Shown: positions 23,707-33,229, counted from the stretch's first letter. The stretch: 64,000 nt of DNA from Pseudooceanicola antarcticus (GCF_900215355.1 NZ_OBEA01000001.1:806001-870000); one strand, 5' to 3'. Numbers and translations are program-made. Notes: a model not told the origin generated them from the letters alone.

Positions 23707-24608
23707 TGAGCACCAGAGACTGGCTTCTTGACGACAGTCCCGCCACGCTGACCCAGGCCAACCTGGGCCGCGCCTGGCGGATGATGAGCGCGCTGATGCG
23801 CAATCCGCTGGCCGTGGCGGGTCTGCTGATCATCCTTCTGCTGCTGGCGACGGCGCTCTTCGCGCCCTGGATCGCGCCGGAAAGCCCCGTGGGGCAGAAC
23901 CTGCAGGCGCGCCTGCTGCCGCCCTCGGCAGAGCATTGGATGGGCACCGACGAGCTGGGACGCGATATCTTCAGCCGCGTGGTCTATGGCTCTCGTATCA
24001 CGCTGATGATCGTGGCGCTGGTCGCCGTGATCTCGGCCCCGCTGGGTCTGATCATCGGCGCGGTTGCGGGCTACTTCGGCGGCTGGGTCGACCGCATCCT
24101 GATGGGCCTGACGGACGTCTTCCTGTCGCTGCCCAAGCTGATCCTGGCGCTGGCTTTCGTCGCCGCCCTGGGACCGGGGATCGAGAACGCGATCATCGCC
24201 ATCGCCATCACCGCTTGGCCCGCCTATGCCCGTATCGCACGGGCCGAGACGCTGACCTTCCGCAATGCCGAGTACATCCAGGCGGTGCGGCTGGTCGGCG
24301 GCTCCCACACCCGGATCATCACCCGGCACGTGCTGCCGCTCTGCACCTCTTCGATGATCGTGCGGGTGACGCTGGACATGGCGGGCATCATCCTGACCGC
24401 CGCCGGTCTGGGCTTCCTGGGTCTCGGCGCGCAGCCGCCGCTGCCGGAATGGGGGGCCATGATCTCGCGCGGGCGGACCTTCATCCTGGACCAGTGGTGG
24501 GTCGCCACCATGCCGGGCTTCGCCATCATCCTCGTCTCGCTGGGCTTCTGCTTCCTGGGCGACGGGCTGCGCGACGTGCTGGACCCGAAACAGGGGGGCG
24601 AGAAATGA
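23703..24608 (+). CDS. Peptide ABC transporter permease (DppC-like)
   Basis: 301 residues from ATG 23703; a second ATG follows at once. N-terminal helix (NPLAVAGLLIILLLLATALF), then the sequence HWMGTDELGRDIFSRVVYG that typifies DppC/OppC, four more helices and the EAA loop (AEYIQAVRLVGGSHTRIITRHV). Partner channel subunit of the preceding permease, coupled by a 4-base overlap at each end. Confidence 0.94.
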   Translation: MMSTRDWLLDDSPATLTQANLGRAWRMMSALMRNPLAVAGLLIILLLLATALFAPWIAPESPVGQNLQARLLPPSAEHWMGTDELGRDIFSRVVYGSRITLMIVALVAVISAPLGLIIGAVAGYFGGWVDRILMGLTDVFLSLPKLILALAFVAALGPGIENAIIAIAITAWPAYARIARAETLTFRNAEYIQAVRLVGGSHTRIITRHVLPLCTSSMIVRVTLDMAGIILTAAGLGFLGLGAQPPLPEWGAMISRGRTFILDQWWVATMPGFAIILVSLGFCFLGDGLRDVLDPKQGGEK

Positions 24609-25447
24609 CCGAGGCACCGCTTCTGGAAATCGAGGACCTGCGGGTCAGCTTCGCCACCCCCAAGGGGCCGGTGGAGGTCGTGAAGGGCCTGAACCTGATC
24701 CTGGGCCGCGAAGAGCGCCTGGGCATCGTCGGCGAAAGCGGGTCGGGCAAGTCGATGACGGGCCGGTCGATCCTGCGGCTGATCCGGTCTCCGGGCAAGC
24801 AGACCGCCAAGACCCTGCGTTTCGACGGGCTGGACCTGATGGGCCAGAGCAACCGCGAGATGCGCCAGATCCGTGGCGCGCGGATCTCGATGATCATGCA
24901 GGATCCGAAGTTCTCGCTGAACCCGGTGATGACCATTGGCCACCAGATCGCCGAGGCGCTGCAGGTGCATGAAAAACTGCCCCGCCGCGACCTGCAGGCG
25001 CGGGTGATCGAGATGCTGAACTCCGTCCGCATCAACGAGCCCGAGCGGGTGGCGAAGATGTATCCGCACGAGGTTTCGGGCGGCATGGGGCAGCGGGTGA
25101 TGATCGCCATGATGCTGATCCCGCGCCCGCAGCTGCTGATCGCGGATGAGCCGACCTCGGCGCTGGATGTCTCGGTTCAGGCGCAGGTGCTGGACCTGAT
25201 CGAAGAGCTGGTGACCGGCAACGGCATGGGCCTGATCCTGATCAGCCACGACCTGAACCTGGTGGCGCGCTACTGCGACCGCATCCTGGTGATGAACGGC
25301 GGCGAGGTGGTCGAGGCCTGCGCGGCCAAGGATCTGCACAAGGCCAGCCATCCCTACACCAAGGGCCTGCTGGCGGCACAGCCGCGGATGCAGGAAACCC
25401 GAGACGAGCTGCCGGTCCTGGACCGCAGCGGAGGAGCAGGCACATGA
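24605..25447 (+). CDS. Peptide ABC transporter ATPase (DppD-like)
   Basis: 280 residues. Walker A GESGSGKS (~43-50), Q-loop in MIMQDPKFSLNPVM, signature VSGGMGQR (slightly changed from LSGGMRQR), Walker B LLIADEPTSALD, switch His in LISHDLNL. The C-terminal oligopeptide extension is short. Cytoplasmic ATPase of the heterodimer with the next gene, to which it is coupled by a 4-base overlap. Confidence 0.94.
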   Translation: MTEAPLLEIEDLRVSFATPKGPVEVVKGLNLILGREERLGIVGESGSGKSMTGRSILRLIRSPGKQTAKTLRFDGLDLMGQSNREMRQIRGARISMIMQDPKFSLNPVMTIGHQIAEALQVHEKLPRRDLQARVIEMLNSVRINEPERVAKMYPHEVSGGMGQRVMIAMMLIPRPQLLIADEPTSALDVSVQAQVLDLIEELVTGNGMGLILISHDLNLVARYCDRILVMNGGEVVEACAAKDLHKASHPYTKGLLAAQPRMQETRDELPVLDRSGGAGT

Positions 25448-26250
25448 GCAGCCCCGAGAATCCCAAAGCCGCGATTTCCCTCAAGGATCTGGATATCTCC
25501 TACGGCGACACCAAGGTGGTGCGCGATGTCACCTTCGACGTGGCGGAAGGCGAGAGCTTTGCCTTGGTCGGCGAGAGCGGGTCGGGCAAGTCGACCGTGC
25601 TCAAGGCCATCGCCGGGCTGGCCCCGGACTGGACCGGAGAGATCTCCGTGCTGGGCAAGCCGCGCGGCCATGGCACCGACCGTGCCTTCTCGGAAACCTG
25701 CCAGATGGTGTTCCAGGATCCCTATGCCTCGCTGCACCCGCGCAAGACCATCGACACTGTCCTGTCCGAGCCGCTGGCGATCCACGGCATCGGCAAGCGC
25801 AGCGAGAAGGTGGTCGAGATGCTCGGCGCCGTCGGCCTCGACCAGCGCTTCCGCTTCCGCTTTCCGCACCAGCTGTCGGGCGGGCAGCGCCAGCGTGTCG
25901 CCATCGCCCGCGCCCTGATGCTTGAGCCCAAGGTGATGCTGCTGGACGAGCCGACTTCGGCGCTGGATGTCTCGGTACAGGCCGAGATCCTGAACCTGCT
26001 GAAGCGGCTGCGCCGCGAACAGGGGCTGACCTACCTGATGGTCACCCACAACCTGCCGGTGGTCAGCTTCATGTGCGACCGCATGGCAGTGATGAACAAG
26101 GGCCGCATCGTCGAGATCGCCCCCAAGACCGCGCTCTATGACGGCAGCTTCGCCGATCCCTATACGCGCGACCTCTATGCCGCTTCGGGCGGCAACCCCG
26201 ATGCCGATCCCGCGCTTGCGGCGGCATCAGAAAGCAAGGACCCCGCATGA
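25444..26250 (+). CDS. Peptide ABC transporter ATPase (DppF-like)
   Basis: 268 residues. Walker A GESGSGKS (~40), Q-loop MVFQDPYASLHPRKT, signature LSGGQRQR, Walker B VMLLDEPTSALD, switch MVTHNLPV. The PYASLHPR motif is typical of DppF/OppF. Second ATPase of the importer; stop overlaps the start of the GAF gene. Confidence 0.94.
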   Translation: MSSPENPKAAISLKDLDISYGDTKVVRDVTFDVAEGESFALVGESGSGKSTVLKAIAGLAPDWTGEISVLGKPRGHGTDRAFSETCQMVFQDPYASLHPRKTIDTVLSEPLAIHGIGKRSEKVVEMLGAVGLDQRFRFRFPHQLSGGQRQRVAIARALMLEPKVMLLDEPTSALDVSVQAEILNLLKRLRREQGLTYLMVTHNLPVVSFMCDRMAVMNKGRIVEIAPKTALYDGSFADPYTRDLYAASGGNPDADPALAAASESKDPA

Positions 26251-26747
26251 CCGATACGACCAAGGCGCTCGCCGATTTCACCACCGCCCTCGCGGCTGCC
26301 ACGACCGAAGAGGCCGCCTTCGACGCGCTCTGCGCGCTGACCAAGGCGACGGTGGGGGCGAAGCTGTTCACCGTGATGACCTCGGACACCGAGGCCATGG
26401 TGGCGCGCCGCGCCTATACCGACGATGCGGTGAACTACCCGACCTCGGGCGAGAAGCCGATCACCCTGAACCGCTGGTTCGACCAGGTGCTGACCCAGCA
26501 GGAGGCCTTCGTCTCGAACTCCCTGGCCGATATCGACACCGTCTTCCCCGATGCCGAGCTGATCGGCAAGCTGGGCTGCGGCTCGGTTGTGAACCTGCCG
26601 CTGATCATCGGCGGCAAGGTCATCGCGACGATGAACATCCTGCATGAAGAGGGCTACTACACGCCCGAGCGCGTGGCCCAGATCCACGATCTGCTGCGCC
26701 TGCCGGCCACGGCGGCCTGTGCCGTGGCAATGGTGCTGCGCGCCTGA
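26247..26747 (+). CDS. GAF-domain protein
   Basis: 166 residues forming a single GAF fold: two N-terminal helices (ALADFTTALAAATTEEAAFD), strands around AKLFTVM, then CGSVVNLPLIIGGKVIATMNILHEE. No catalytic or output domain is fused. Free GAF proteins bind small ligands. Last gene of the peptide-import operon, coupled by ATGA, so it may bind the imported compound or a product of it; this is inference from position. A strong terminator follows. Confidence 0.85.
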   Translation: MTDTTKALADFTTALAAATTEEAAFDALCALTKATVGAKLFTVMTSDTEAMVARRAYTDDAVNYPTSGEKPITLNRWFDQVLTQQEAFVSNSLADIDTVFPDAELIGKLGCGSVVNLPLIIGGKVIATMNILHEEGYYTPERVAQIHDLLRLPATAACAVAMVLRA

Positions 26748-26772
26748 TCAGGGCCGCCAACTGCCAGAAATC

Positions 26773-26814
26773 GGAAGCCGGCCAGCCCGAAAGGGTGGCC
26801 GGCTTCCTGCTTTT
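26773..26814. terminator. Bidirectional Rho-independent terminator
   Basis: A perfect 12 bp stem GGAAGCCGGCCA/TGGCCGGCTTCC (26773-26784 with 26796-26807) followed by TGCTTTT. It lies between convergent operons: the peptide importer from the left and the purine operon from the right. Confidence 0.85.
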
Positions 26815-26824
26815 CAGGGGCCAG

Positions 26825-28588
26825 TCAAAGCAGGCAACTTTCCAGCCGCTTCTTCTCGAAGACATCCACCAACCCCATGTCGCTGAGGCGCGGGCCGGGG
26901 TTGCAGACGAGCGAAGCGCCGAAGAGTGCCTTGAAGACCAGGTAGGGCGGTTGCCAATCCACGAGGCGGTCCATCTCGGCACGGATCGCGGCGAATTGGG
27001 CTGCGATCTCCTCCAGCGGCGCGTCGCTGTAGAGCCCGGCAATCGGCAGCGCCAGCAGGTGAGAGACCTCGCCCCCCTGCGCCACCGCCAGCCCGCCGCC
27101 CGCCTCGCGCAGGGCATTGCCCGCGGCGGCCATGTCGGCGGGATCGCGGCCGAAGATCGTCAGGTTGTGGCTGTCGTGGCTGACACTGGTGGCGAAGGCA
27201 CCGCGCCAGGTGCCCCAGTTCTCGAGGAAGGCCACCCGAGGCGGCGTACCGGCGCCGTGGCGGTTGATCACCGCCATGCGGATCATGTCGTCGGGCAGGA
27301 CGAGCCGCCCCTCCTCGACCGCCACTTCGCGTTCGCCCCACTCGGGGAAGCGGGGCTTCGACAGGGTGGCGATGCGGGCGCTGCTGCCCTCTGCGGCGAT
27401 CTCGAAATCGGCCTCCGTCAGCGGGGCCATCTTCATGGTGTCGCGCAGCGCGGCAGGCAGCGGCAGCGGGGATGGCGCCGTGCGCATCGCGCCGCCCTCG
27501 GCCACCAGCTTGCCATCGGTGATCACCGCTGCGGCCTTCACCGCCGCCACGTCGGCGAGCAGCACCAGGTCGGCGCGGCGGCCCGGTGCGACGAGGCCCA
27601 GGTCGCCGCGGCCGATACGGCTGGCGGCGTTCAGCGTCGCGGCGCGGTAGGCCCAGAGCGGCGGCAACCCGCATTGGATCAGCATGCGGATCACCGCGTC
27701 CAGCCCGCCCCGGTGCAGCAGGTCGTCGGGGAAGACATCATCGGTGCACAGGGTCACGGTCTGCGGCATCTCGCCAAGCGCCAGCAGCGCCTCGGCGAAC
27801 TCGGGCAGCAGATGCGCGTGGGAGCCGCGCAGCTCGATGGTGAAACCGGCCTCGAGCTTGGCCATCAGATCGGCAGCCGAGGTCAGCTCGTGGTCTGTCT
27901 CGACGCCCGCGGCGGCAAAACCGGCAAGGTCTCCGCCCGTCAGGCCCCGGCCATGGCCGCAGAGCCTCTTGCCGCTCTCGAGCGCGGCATTGGCGATGCC
28001 GGTGACGCGCGGATCGCCATCCAGCAGCGGGTGCATGGTCATCAGCTCGGCGGCGCCTTGGATATCGTCGCGGGCCAGCCAGCGGGCCACCACCCCGGCG
28101 TCGAAGTCGCCGCCCGAGGCCTCGTAGCCGGGGGCAGAGGGCACGCAGGTCGGCATCAGCGGCATCAACCGCAGCGGCACGGCGGCGGCCTCGGCGCAGG
28201 CATGGGCCAGCCCCGCTTCGCCCGCCACATTGGCCAGCTCATGCGGGTCCCAGAGGGCCGTGGTCACGCCGCGCGGCACCACGGCCTCGGCATAGGCGGC
28301 GGGGCCGACCATGGAGCTTTCGACATGCATATGCGTGTCGATGAAACCGGGCACCAGGGTCTGGCCCTCGGCCTTCAGCACCTCGCCCGCGTCCGAGCGG
28401 CTGCCCGGCGCATGGACAGAGGCGATCAGCGGGCCGATCAGCCCGACGTCGGCGGCGCGGATGCGCCCGGTGACCATGTCCATCACCTGCGCGCCGGTGA
28501 TCAGCAGGTCGAAGGGCGCCAACCCTCGGGCGGCGCGCACCGCGCGGGCGCGCAGCTCAGGGTCGTTCAGGTCTTGCGGAAAGCCCAT
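26825..28588 (-). CDS. ade: Adenine deaminase
   Basis: 587 residues (E. coli Ade 588). Amidohydrolase fold with the first metal motif HMHVESSM (~84-91), DPHELANVAG, and the mid-region CGHGRGLTGGDLAGF and ELRGSHAHL, then LCTDDVFPDDLL with the catalytic Asp, all typical of the Ade family. It converts adenine to hypoxanthine and ammonia. Last gene of the purine operon, 1 bp after the nucleoside hydrolase, so adenine freed from adenosine would be deaminated for salvage or catabolism. Confidence 0.93.
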   Translation of the reverse strand: MGFPQDLNDPELRARAVRAARGLAPFDLLITGAQVMDMVTGRIRAADVGLIGPLIASVHAPGSRSDAGEVLKAEGQTLVPGFIDTHMHVESSMVGPAAYAEAVVPRGVTTALWDPHELANVAGEAGLAHACAEAAAVPLRLMPLMPTCVPSAPGYEASGGDFDAGVVARWLARDDIQGAAELMTMHPLLDGDPRVTGIANAALESGKRLCGHGRGLTGGDLAGFAAAGVETDHELTSAADLMAKLEAGFTIELRGSHAHLLPEFAEALLALGEMPQTVTLCTDDVFPDDLLHRGGLDAVIRMLIQCGLPPLWAYRAATLNAASRIGRGDLGLVAPGRRADLVLLADVAAVKAAAVITDGKLVAEGGAMRTAPSPLPLPAALRDTMKMAPLTEADFEIAAEGSSARIATLSKPRFPEWGEREVAVEEGRLVLPDDMIRMAVINRHGAGTPPRVAFLENWGTWRGAFATSVSHDSHNLTIFGRDPADMAAAGNALREAGGGLAVAQGGEVSHLLALPIAGLYSDAPLEEIAAQFAAIRAEMDRLVDWQPPYLVFKALFGASLVCNPGPRLSDMGLVDVFEKKRLESCLL

Positions 28589-28589
28589 C

Positions 28590-29471
28590 TCAGTCCACCG
28601 TCTTCAGCGCGGCAAGGCAGAGCCGCGCGGCATTGTCGTCGACGCCGGTGGCAAGGCGGGTGCGCCCCGCGCCTCCGGCGGTGAATGTCGTGGCCCCGTA
28701 GCTGTCATCCTGCGCAAGCGAGACCGCCATGGCGCGGGGTTCAAACCGCAGGGCCTCGGGCCGGGTGATGGCTAGCGCGGCGAGCGGATCATAGATCGCC
28801 ATGCCGGGGCGCCCGCGCGAGAGGCCGATGTCCAGATAGCCGCCCAGCAGGTCGGCGGTAAGGGGGGGCGAGGGTGGCAGATCGTCGGGGGTGAAGGTGA
28901 CCTTGCGGCAGGCCATCAGGTCCACCACCTCCAGCGGCAGCCCGGCGCGGGCGACGATATCGGCGGCCTCGGGATCGGCCAGGGCGTTGAACTCGGCGGC
29001 GGCCGAGTGGTTGCCCGGCCCGTCGCTGCCGCCCATCCACACCAGCCGCTGGATGCGCGCCGCGGCCTCGGGGTGGTCCTGCACCAGCCGGGCGATGTTG
29101 GTCAGCGGGCCAAGGGCAAGGACGTGGTCGCCGCCCGCCATCAGCCATGCGACCAGCGCCGCGACGGCATCAAAGGGGGGCGGGGGCAGGTCAACCTGCG
29201 GAAGATGGGCGCCGCGGCTCTGCATGCCGCGTGGTCCCAGGATGCGCTCTGCTGTCTCGGGCGCGCGCTTCAGGGGCCGGTCGGCGCCCGTATGCAGCGG
29301 GGCCGTGAAGCCGTAGTGCCGTGCCGCGCCCTGGGCATTGGCGATGACCTGCGGCAGCGGCGCATTGCCCGCCACCAGCGAGATCCCCGCGACCTCGACG
29401 CCCCCGTGCCGCAGCACCAGGAGCGCCCAGAGGTCATCGAAGCCGTAGTCGGTATCGACCCAGAGCCTCAT
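28590..29471 (-). CDS. Inosine/uridine-type nucleoside hydrolase with altered active-site residues
   Basis: 293 residues of the IUNH family. The N-terminal calcium-binding motif, usually DTDPGxDD, reads DTDYGFDD (6-13), and the C-terminal HD motif reads YDP (in MAIYDPLAALA), so the catalytic-loop His is Tyr. Other family marks hold: LALGPLTNIA, WMGGS and EFNALADPEAA. Enzymes of this fold split nucleosides into base and ribose. The changes may shift substrate preference. Overlaps the ABC ATPase stop by 4 bases and precedes adenine deaminase. Confidence 0.88.
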   Translation of the reverse strand: MRLWVDTDYGFDDLWALLVLRHGGVEVAGISLVAGNAPLPQVIANAQGAARHYGFTAPLHTGADRPLKRAPETAERILGPRGMQSRGAHLPQVDLPPPPFDAVAALVAWLMAGGDHVLALGPLTNIARLVQDHPEAAARIQRLVWMGGSDGPGNHSAAAEFNALADPEAADIVARAGLPLEVVDLMACRKVTFTPDDLPPSPPLTADLLGGYLDIGLSRGRPGMAIYDPLAALAITRPEALRFEPRAMAVSLAQDDSYGATTFTAGGAGRTRLATGVDDNAARLCLAALKTVD

Positions 29472-30481
29472 GCGGCCAGCGGGCGGGCGGTGGCTTCGGG
29501 CAGGTCGAAGGAGAGCGTCTCTCCGATCGCCGCCTCGGGCAGGGCGATGTCGGCATCGGCCTTCACGGGGCCAAGGGCGGTCTCCAGCACGTATTCGCGG
29601 TGCGCGCCTGCGAAGGAGGTCGCCAGCACGCGGCCCTGATGCGGGCCGCTGCCCACGGTCACGCCATCCGGCCGCCAGGCCAGCATCGGGCTTTGCGGCA
29701 CGAAGCCCAGCTCGAGCGCGCCATGGTCGGTGACGACCTTGCCACCCTCGGTGCGGAAGATGTTCTCGAAGCCCATGAAGTCTGCGGCAAAGGCGGTCTC
29801 TGGGCGGGCGTAGAGGTCGGCGGGGGTGCCGAGCTGCTCGATCTTGCCCGATTGCATCAGCACGATGCGGTCCGCCAGGGCCAGCGCCTCGGCCTGGTCG
29901 TGGGTGACGAAGACCATGGTGACGCCGGTTTCCTTCTGCACCCGCTGCAGCTCGGTCCGCATCTCGAGGCGCAGGCGGGCATCGAGGTTCGACAGCGGCT
30001 CGTCCAGCAGCAGCACCTTGGGCTTCATGACCAGCGAGCGGGCCAGCGCCAGGCGCTGTTGCTGACCGCCGGACATCTCGGCGGGCTTGCGGGTCTCGAA
30101 GCCCGTCAGGCCGACGGTGGCCAGACCTTCCTCGGTGCGGGCCTTGATCTCGGAGGCGGGCAGCTTCTGCAGGCGCAGGCCGAAGGCCACGTTCTCGAAG
30201 GCGTTGAGGTGCGGGAACAGGGCGTAGCTCTGGAACACCAGCCCGATGCCGCGCTTGTTCGCGGGCACGCGGGTCACGTCGCGCCCGTCGATATGGATGC
30301 TGCCAGAGGCCGGGTTCAGAAGCCCCGCAATGGCGCGCATGGTGGTGGTCTTGCCGCAGCCCGAGGGGCCGAGCAGGCAGATCAGCTCGCCTTCGCGGAT
30401 CGACAGGTTCAGCTCGGGTACGGCGGTGGATTTGCCGTACATCAGGGTGACATCGGAGAGTTGGACGAAAGAGTCAGACAT
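29468..30481 (-). CDS. ABC transporter ATPase, polyamine (PotA) type
   Basis: 337 residues from ATG 30481 (MSDSFVQLSDV); it overlaps the permease stop by 8 bases. Walker A GPSGCGKTT, Q-loop FQSYALFPH, signature MSGGQQQRLALARS, Walker B VLLLDEPLSNLD, switch FVTHDQAE, then a C-terminal TOBE domain. CUT1/PotA-type sequence. With the two permeases and the PotD-like protein it forms an importer whose cargo, by operon context, is likely a purine nucleoside or base, not a polyamine. Confidence 0.92.
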   Translation of the reverse strand: MSDSFVQLSDVTLMYGKSTAVPELNLSIREGELICLLGPSGCGKTTTMRAIAGLLNPASGSIHIDGRDVTRVPANKRGIGLVFQSYALFPHLNAFENVAFGLRLQKLPASEIKARTEEGLATVGLTGFETRKPAEMSGGQQQRLALARSLVMKPKVLLLDEPLSNLDARLRLEMRTELQRVQKETGVTMVFVTHDQAEALALADRIVLMQSGKIEQLGTPADLYARPETAFAADFMGFENIFRTEGGKVVTDHGALELGFVPQSPMLAWRPDGVTVGSGPHQGRVLATSFAGAHREYVLETALGPVKADADIALPEAAIGETLSFDLPEATARPLAA

Positions 30482-31262
30482 AGCGAGAGAATCCCAGCAG
30501 GCGTTCGGCAACGAAGACAATGGCAAGCGACATGAAGGCCAGAAGGGCCGAGAGCGCGGCGACGGAGGGGTCGAAGGTGATCTCCATGTAGGCCAGCATG
30601 TCGATGGGCAGGGTGCGGACCCCGGGGCCCGACAGGAACAGCGACACGGGCACCTGGTTGAAGGAGGTCACGAAGCCCAGGATGAAGGCGGCCAGCACGC
30701 CGCCTCGGATGTTCGGCAACACCACCTTGGTGAAGGCCTGGAAGCGCGAGCAGCCCAGCAGGACGGCGGCTTCCTCCATGTCGGCGCGCAGGTTGTGCAT
30801 CGAGGACGACACGACGCGCACCGCATAGGGCAGCACCAGCGCCGTGTGGGCCATGAACAGCGCCAGCGTGACGGTCACGCCCGTGGGCACCACAAGGTAG
30901 CGCAGCAGCGCGAGGCCCACGATGATGCCGGGCACGATGATCGGGGCGGCGACGATGGTGCGGACGGTCTCCGCGCCGGGCAGGTCATAGCGGTTCAGCG
31001 CATAGGCGGCGGGCACGCCGAGCAGCAGCGCGGCCAGGGTGCCGAAGATCGCCAGCGCCATGGACAGCAGGAAGGAGGCGCGGAAGCTCTCGACGGTGAA
31101 GACCTTGAGATACCAGCGCAGGGTCAGCCCCTCGGGCGGGAAGGCCAGGTAGCTGGTGTCCGAGGCACCGGCGAGGATGATGATCAGGAAGGGGCCGATC
31201 AGGAAGGTCAGCGTCAGCCCGAGGATGATCCAGTTGGCCAGCAGGCGGGAAGAGGTGTTCAT
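30474..31262 (-). CDS. ABC transporter permease, PotC type
   Basis: 262 residues with six hydrophobic helices, starting WIILGLTLTFLIGPFLIIIL, and the EAA loop MEEAAVLLGCSRFQAFTKVV near residues 170-190. Inner-membrane channel half. Sits 5 bp after the PotB-type gene. Confidence 0.92.
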   Translation of the reverse strand: MNTSSRLLANWIILGLTLTFLIGPFLIIILAGASDTSYLAFPPEGLTLRWYLKVFTVESFRASFLLSMALAIFGTLAALLLGVPAAYALNRYDLPGAETVRTIVAAPIIVPGIIVGLALLRYLVVPTGVTVTLALFMAHTALVLPYAVRVVSSSMHNLRADMEEAAVLLGCSRFQAFTKVVLPNIRGGVLAAFILGFVTSFNQVPVSLFLSGPGVRTLPIDMLAYMEITFDPSVAALSALLAFMSLAIVFVAERLLGFSRYV

Positions 31263-31267
31263 GGGAT

Positions 31268-32089
31268 CTAGCTCCGGGCCGAGGCGATCTTCTTCAGCAG
31301 AAGGTTCGCCGAGAAGGACATGACGATCAGGATCATCGCGATCACGGAGGCCGAGACGAAGTCATTGCTGACGTTCACCCGCTGGTAGAGCAGCGTCTCC
31401 AGCATCAGCACCTTGGAACCACCGAGGATCGCGGGCGTGATGTAGGCGGTGAGCGAGCCGGTGAAGACCAGGGTGCCACCGATGACGAGGCCCTCCTTGG
31501 TCAGCGGCAGGATCACCTTGAAGAAGACGGCCAGCCAGCTGGCGCCGAGGACGCGGGCGGCGGGGATCACGTCGCGGGGGATGTTCTCCATCGCCGAGAC
31601 AAGCGAGATGATCATCAGCGGCAGGAAGAGCTGCAGCAGGCCGAGGAAGACGGCGGTTTCGGTGAACAGCAGCCGCAGCGGCGTGTCGGAAAGGCCGAGG
31701 CCGGTGATCGTCTCGTTTACGATGCCGGTGCGGCCCAGGATGACGATCCAGGCATAGGTCCGTGCCACGGGTGAGATCATCAGCGGCAGGACGACCATCC
31801 CGAAGATGGTGCCCCGGCTTTTCGGCCCGAGGTTCACGATGCAGAAGGCCGCCGCATAGCCGATCACGGCGGCGGTCAGCGCCACCAGTGCGCCCAGCTT
31901 CAGCGTACGCAGGAAGACGGTGCGGTTGAGCGGTGTAGCGAAGAAGTCGATATAGCCCTGCAGCGACCAGCCGCCCTCGAAGCGGAAGGCTTCGGACAGC
32001 AGGATGCCAACGGGCACGAGAAAGAGCAGCGTCGAGAAGATGGCGGCCGGAAGGGCAAGGGCCAGGCCTTCGCGCGTGTTGCGGAACAT
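31268..32089 (-). CDS. ABC transporter permease, PotB type
   Basis: 273 residues from ATG 32089 (MFRNTREGLALALP; AGGA about eight bases upstream); ATG 32152 would add a poorly coding arm. Six membrane helices, early FSTLLFLVPVGILLSEAF, and the EAA loop IPAARVLGASWLAVFFKVILP. Pairs with the PotC-type subunit. Confidence 0.92.
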   Translation of the reverse strand: MFRNTREGLALALPAAIFSTLLFLVPVGILLSEAFRFEGGWSLQGYIDFFATPLNRTVFLRTLKLGALVALTAAVIGYAAAFCIVNLGPKSRGTIFGMVVLPLMISPVARTYAWIVILGRTGIVNETITGLGLSDTPLRLLFTETAVFLGLLQLFLPLMIISLVSAMENIPRDVIPAARVLGASWLAVFFKVILPLTKEGLVIGGTLVFTGSLTAYITPAILGGSKVLMLETLLYQRVNVSNDFVSASVIAMILIVMSFSANLLLKKIASARS

Positions 32090-32200
32090 GGGAACAATCC
32101 TGTCGTCGGGCAGCGGCGGGAAAAGGCCCCGGCGTGGAAGGGGGGAGCGCACACGCCGGGGCAGGTAGGAGGCAGGATGGGAGGCCCGCCTCCTGTCGGG

Positions 32201-33229
32201 TTACTGGATCACCTCGGTGTTCCACTGTTCGACCCATGCCTCGCGCTGCTCGACGATGTCGGCGGCGGGCATGATGTTCAGGTTGTCGATGACATCGGCG
32301 CCATAGGTCAGGTTCTCGGCGATCTCGTCAGAGACCACGACTTCCTTGTTGGCGGGGCTGTCCACCTGCATCTCGGCGACCTTGGTCTGGACCTCGGTCG
32401 AGAGCCAGTAGTCCATGAACTGGTAGGCCAGCTCTTCGTTGCCGTTGTCCTTGGTCATGATCATGACGTTCATGCCACCGGCCTGGCCCTCGACGGGATC
32501 GGCCCAGGCGAAGGGCAGGGCGGCCTCCTTGAAGCTGCCCCAGGCGAACTTGCCGACGGGCGCGGCGATGACTTCCTGCTGGTTCATCAGCTGCACCAGC
32601 TCGGAGGAACGCGAGTAGAAGGTCACGATGTCGTCGGCATGCTCGCCGATGGTCGAGATCACCGGGGCGTAGTCGCCGCTGCCGCCCATGGCGCGGTCGA
32701 GCATCATCAGGGTCAGCGGGCCCTGGGTGCCGGTGATGTTGGGCAGGGCCACCTGGCCGGCCAGCTCGTCGCTCAGCAGGTCGCCCCAGCTTTCGATTTC
32801 CAGCAGGTCCGAGCGGTAGACGATGGAGGAGGCGTAGTAGGTATACCCCACGGCCATGCCATCGCCGTTCGGGTCCTTGGCGCTGTCATAGAGCTTGTCG
32901 AAGTTCGACAGCTTTGCGGTGTCCAGCTCGGCCAGCAGGCCCTTCTGGGCCAGCGCCAGCGCATCCTGGGTCGAGATCACGGCCATGTCGATCACCGGAT
33001 CGGCGGCGTTGGCTTCGATCTTGGCCATGCGCTCGACCGAGTTGCCGGTCTCGACGACGACGTCGCAACCGCAGATCTCTTCAAAGGGATCGTAGAGCGC
33101 TTCCTTGTACTGGTCCTGGGCGAAGGAATAGACCGAGATGGTCAGGGTCTTGTCCTGGGCCTGGGCCGCGGTGGCCAGGGCGGCAGCCGCACAGCCGAGC
33201 GCGAGGCGGGAGAGAGTGGTTTTCATCAT
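32201..33229 (-). CDS. ABC transporter substrate-binding protein, PotD type
   Basis: 342 residues. Signal peptide MMKTTLSRLALGCAAAALAT with cut after AQA (~24). Extracellular solute-binding family 1/PotD-like core: LTISVYSFAQDQYKEALYDP, VGYTYYASSIVYRSDLLE, YQFMDYWLSTEVQTKVAEMQ. Captures the ligand in the periplasm. Overlaps the LacI gene stop by 4 bases, so regulator and receptor are cotranscribed. Confidence 0.92.
   Translation of the reverse strand: MMKTTLSRLALGCAAAALATAAQAQDKTLTISVYSFAQDQYKEALYDPFEEICGCDVVVETGNSVERMAKIEANAADPVIDMAVISTQDALALAQKGLLAELDTAKLSNFDKLYDSAKDPNGDGMAVGYTYYASSIVYRSDLLEIESWGDLLSDELAGQVALPNITGTQGPLTLMMLDRAMGGSGDYAPVISTIGEHADDIVTFYSRSSELVQLMNQQEVIAAPVGKFAWGSFKEAALPFAWADPVEGQAGGMNVMIMTKDNGNEELAYQFMDYWLSTEVQTKVAEMQVDSPANKEVVVSDEIAENLTYGADVIDNLNIMPAADIVEQREAWVEQWNTEVIQ

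Noticed and set aside
26795-28684. 629-residue antisense frame over adenine deaminase
   Set aside because: Shadow; the opposite strand has all Ade motifs.
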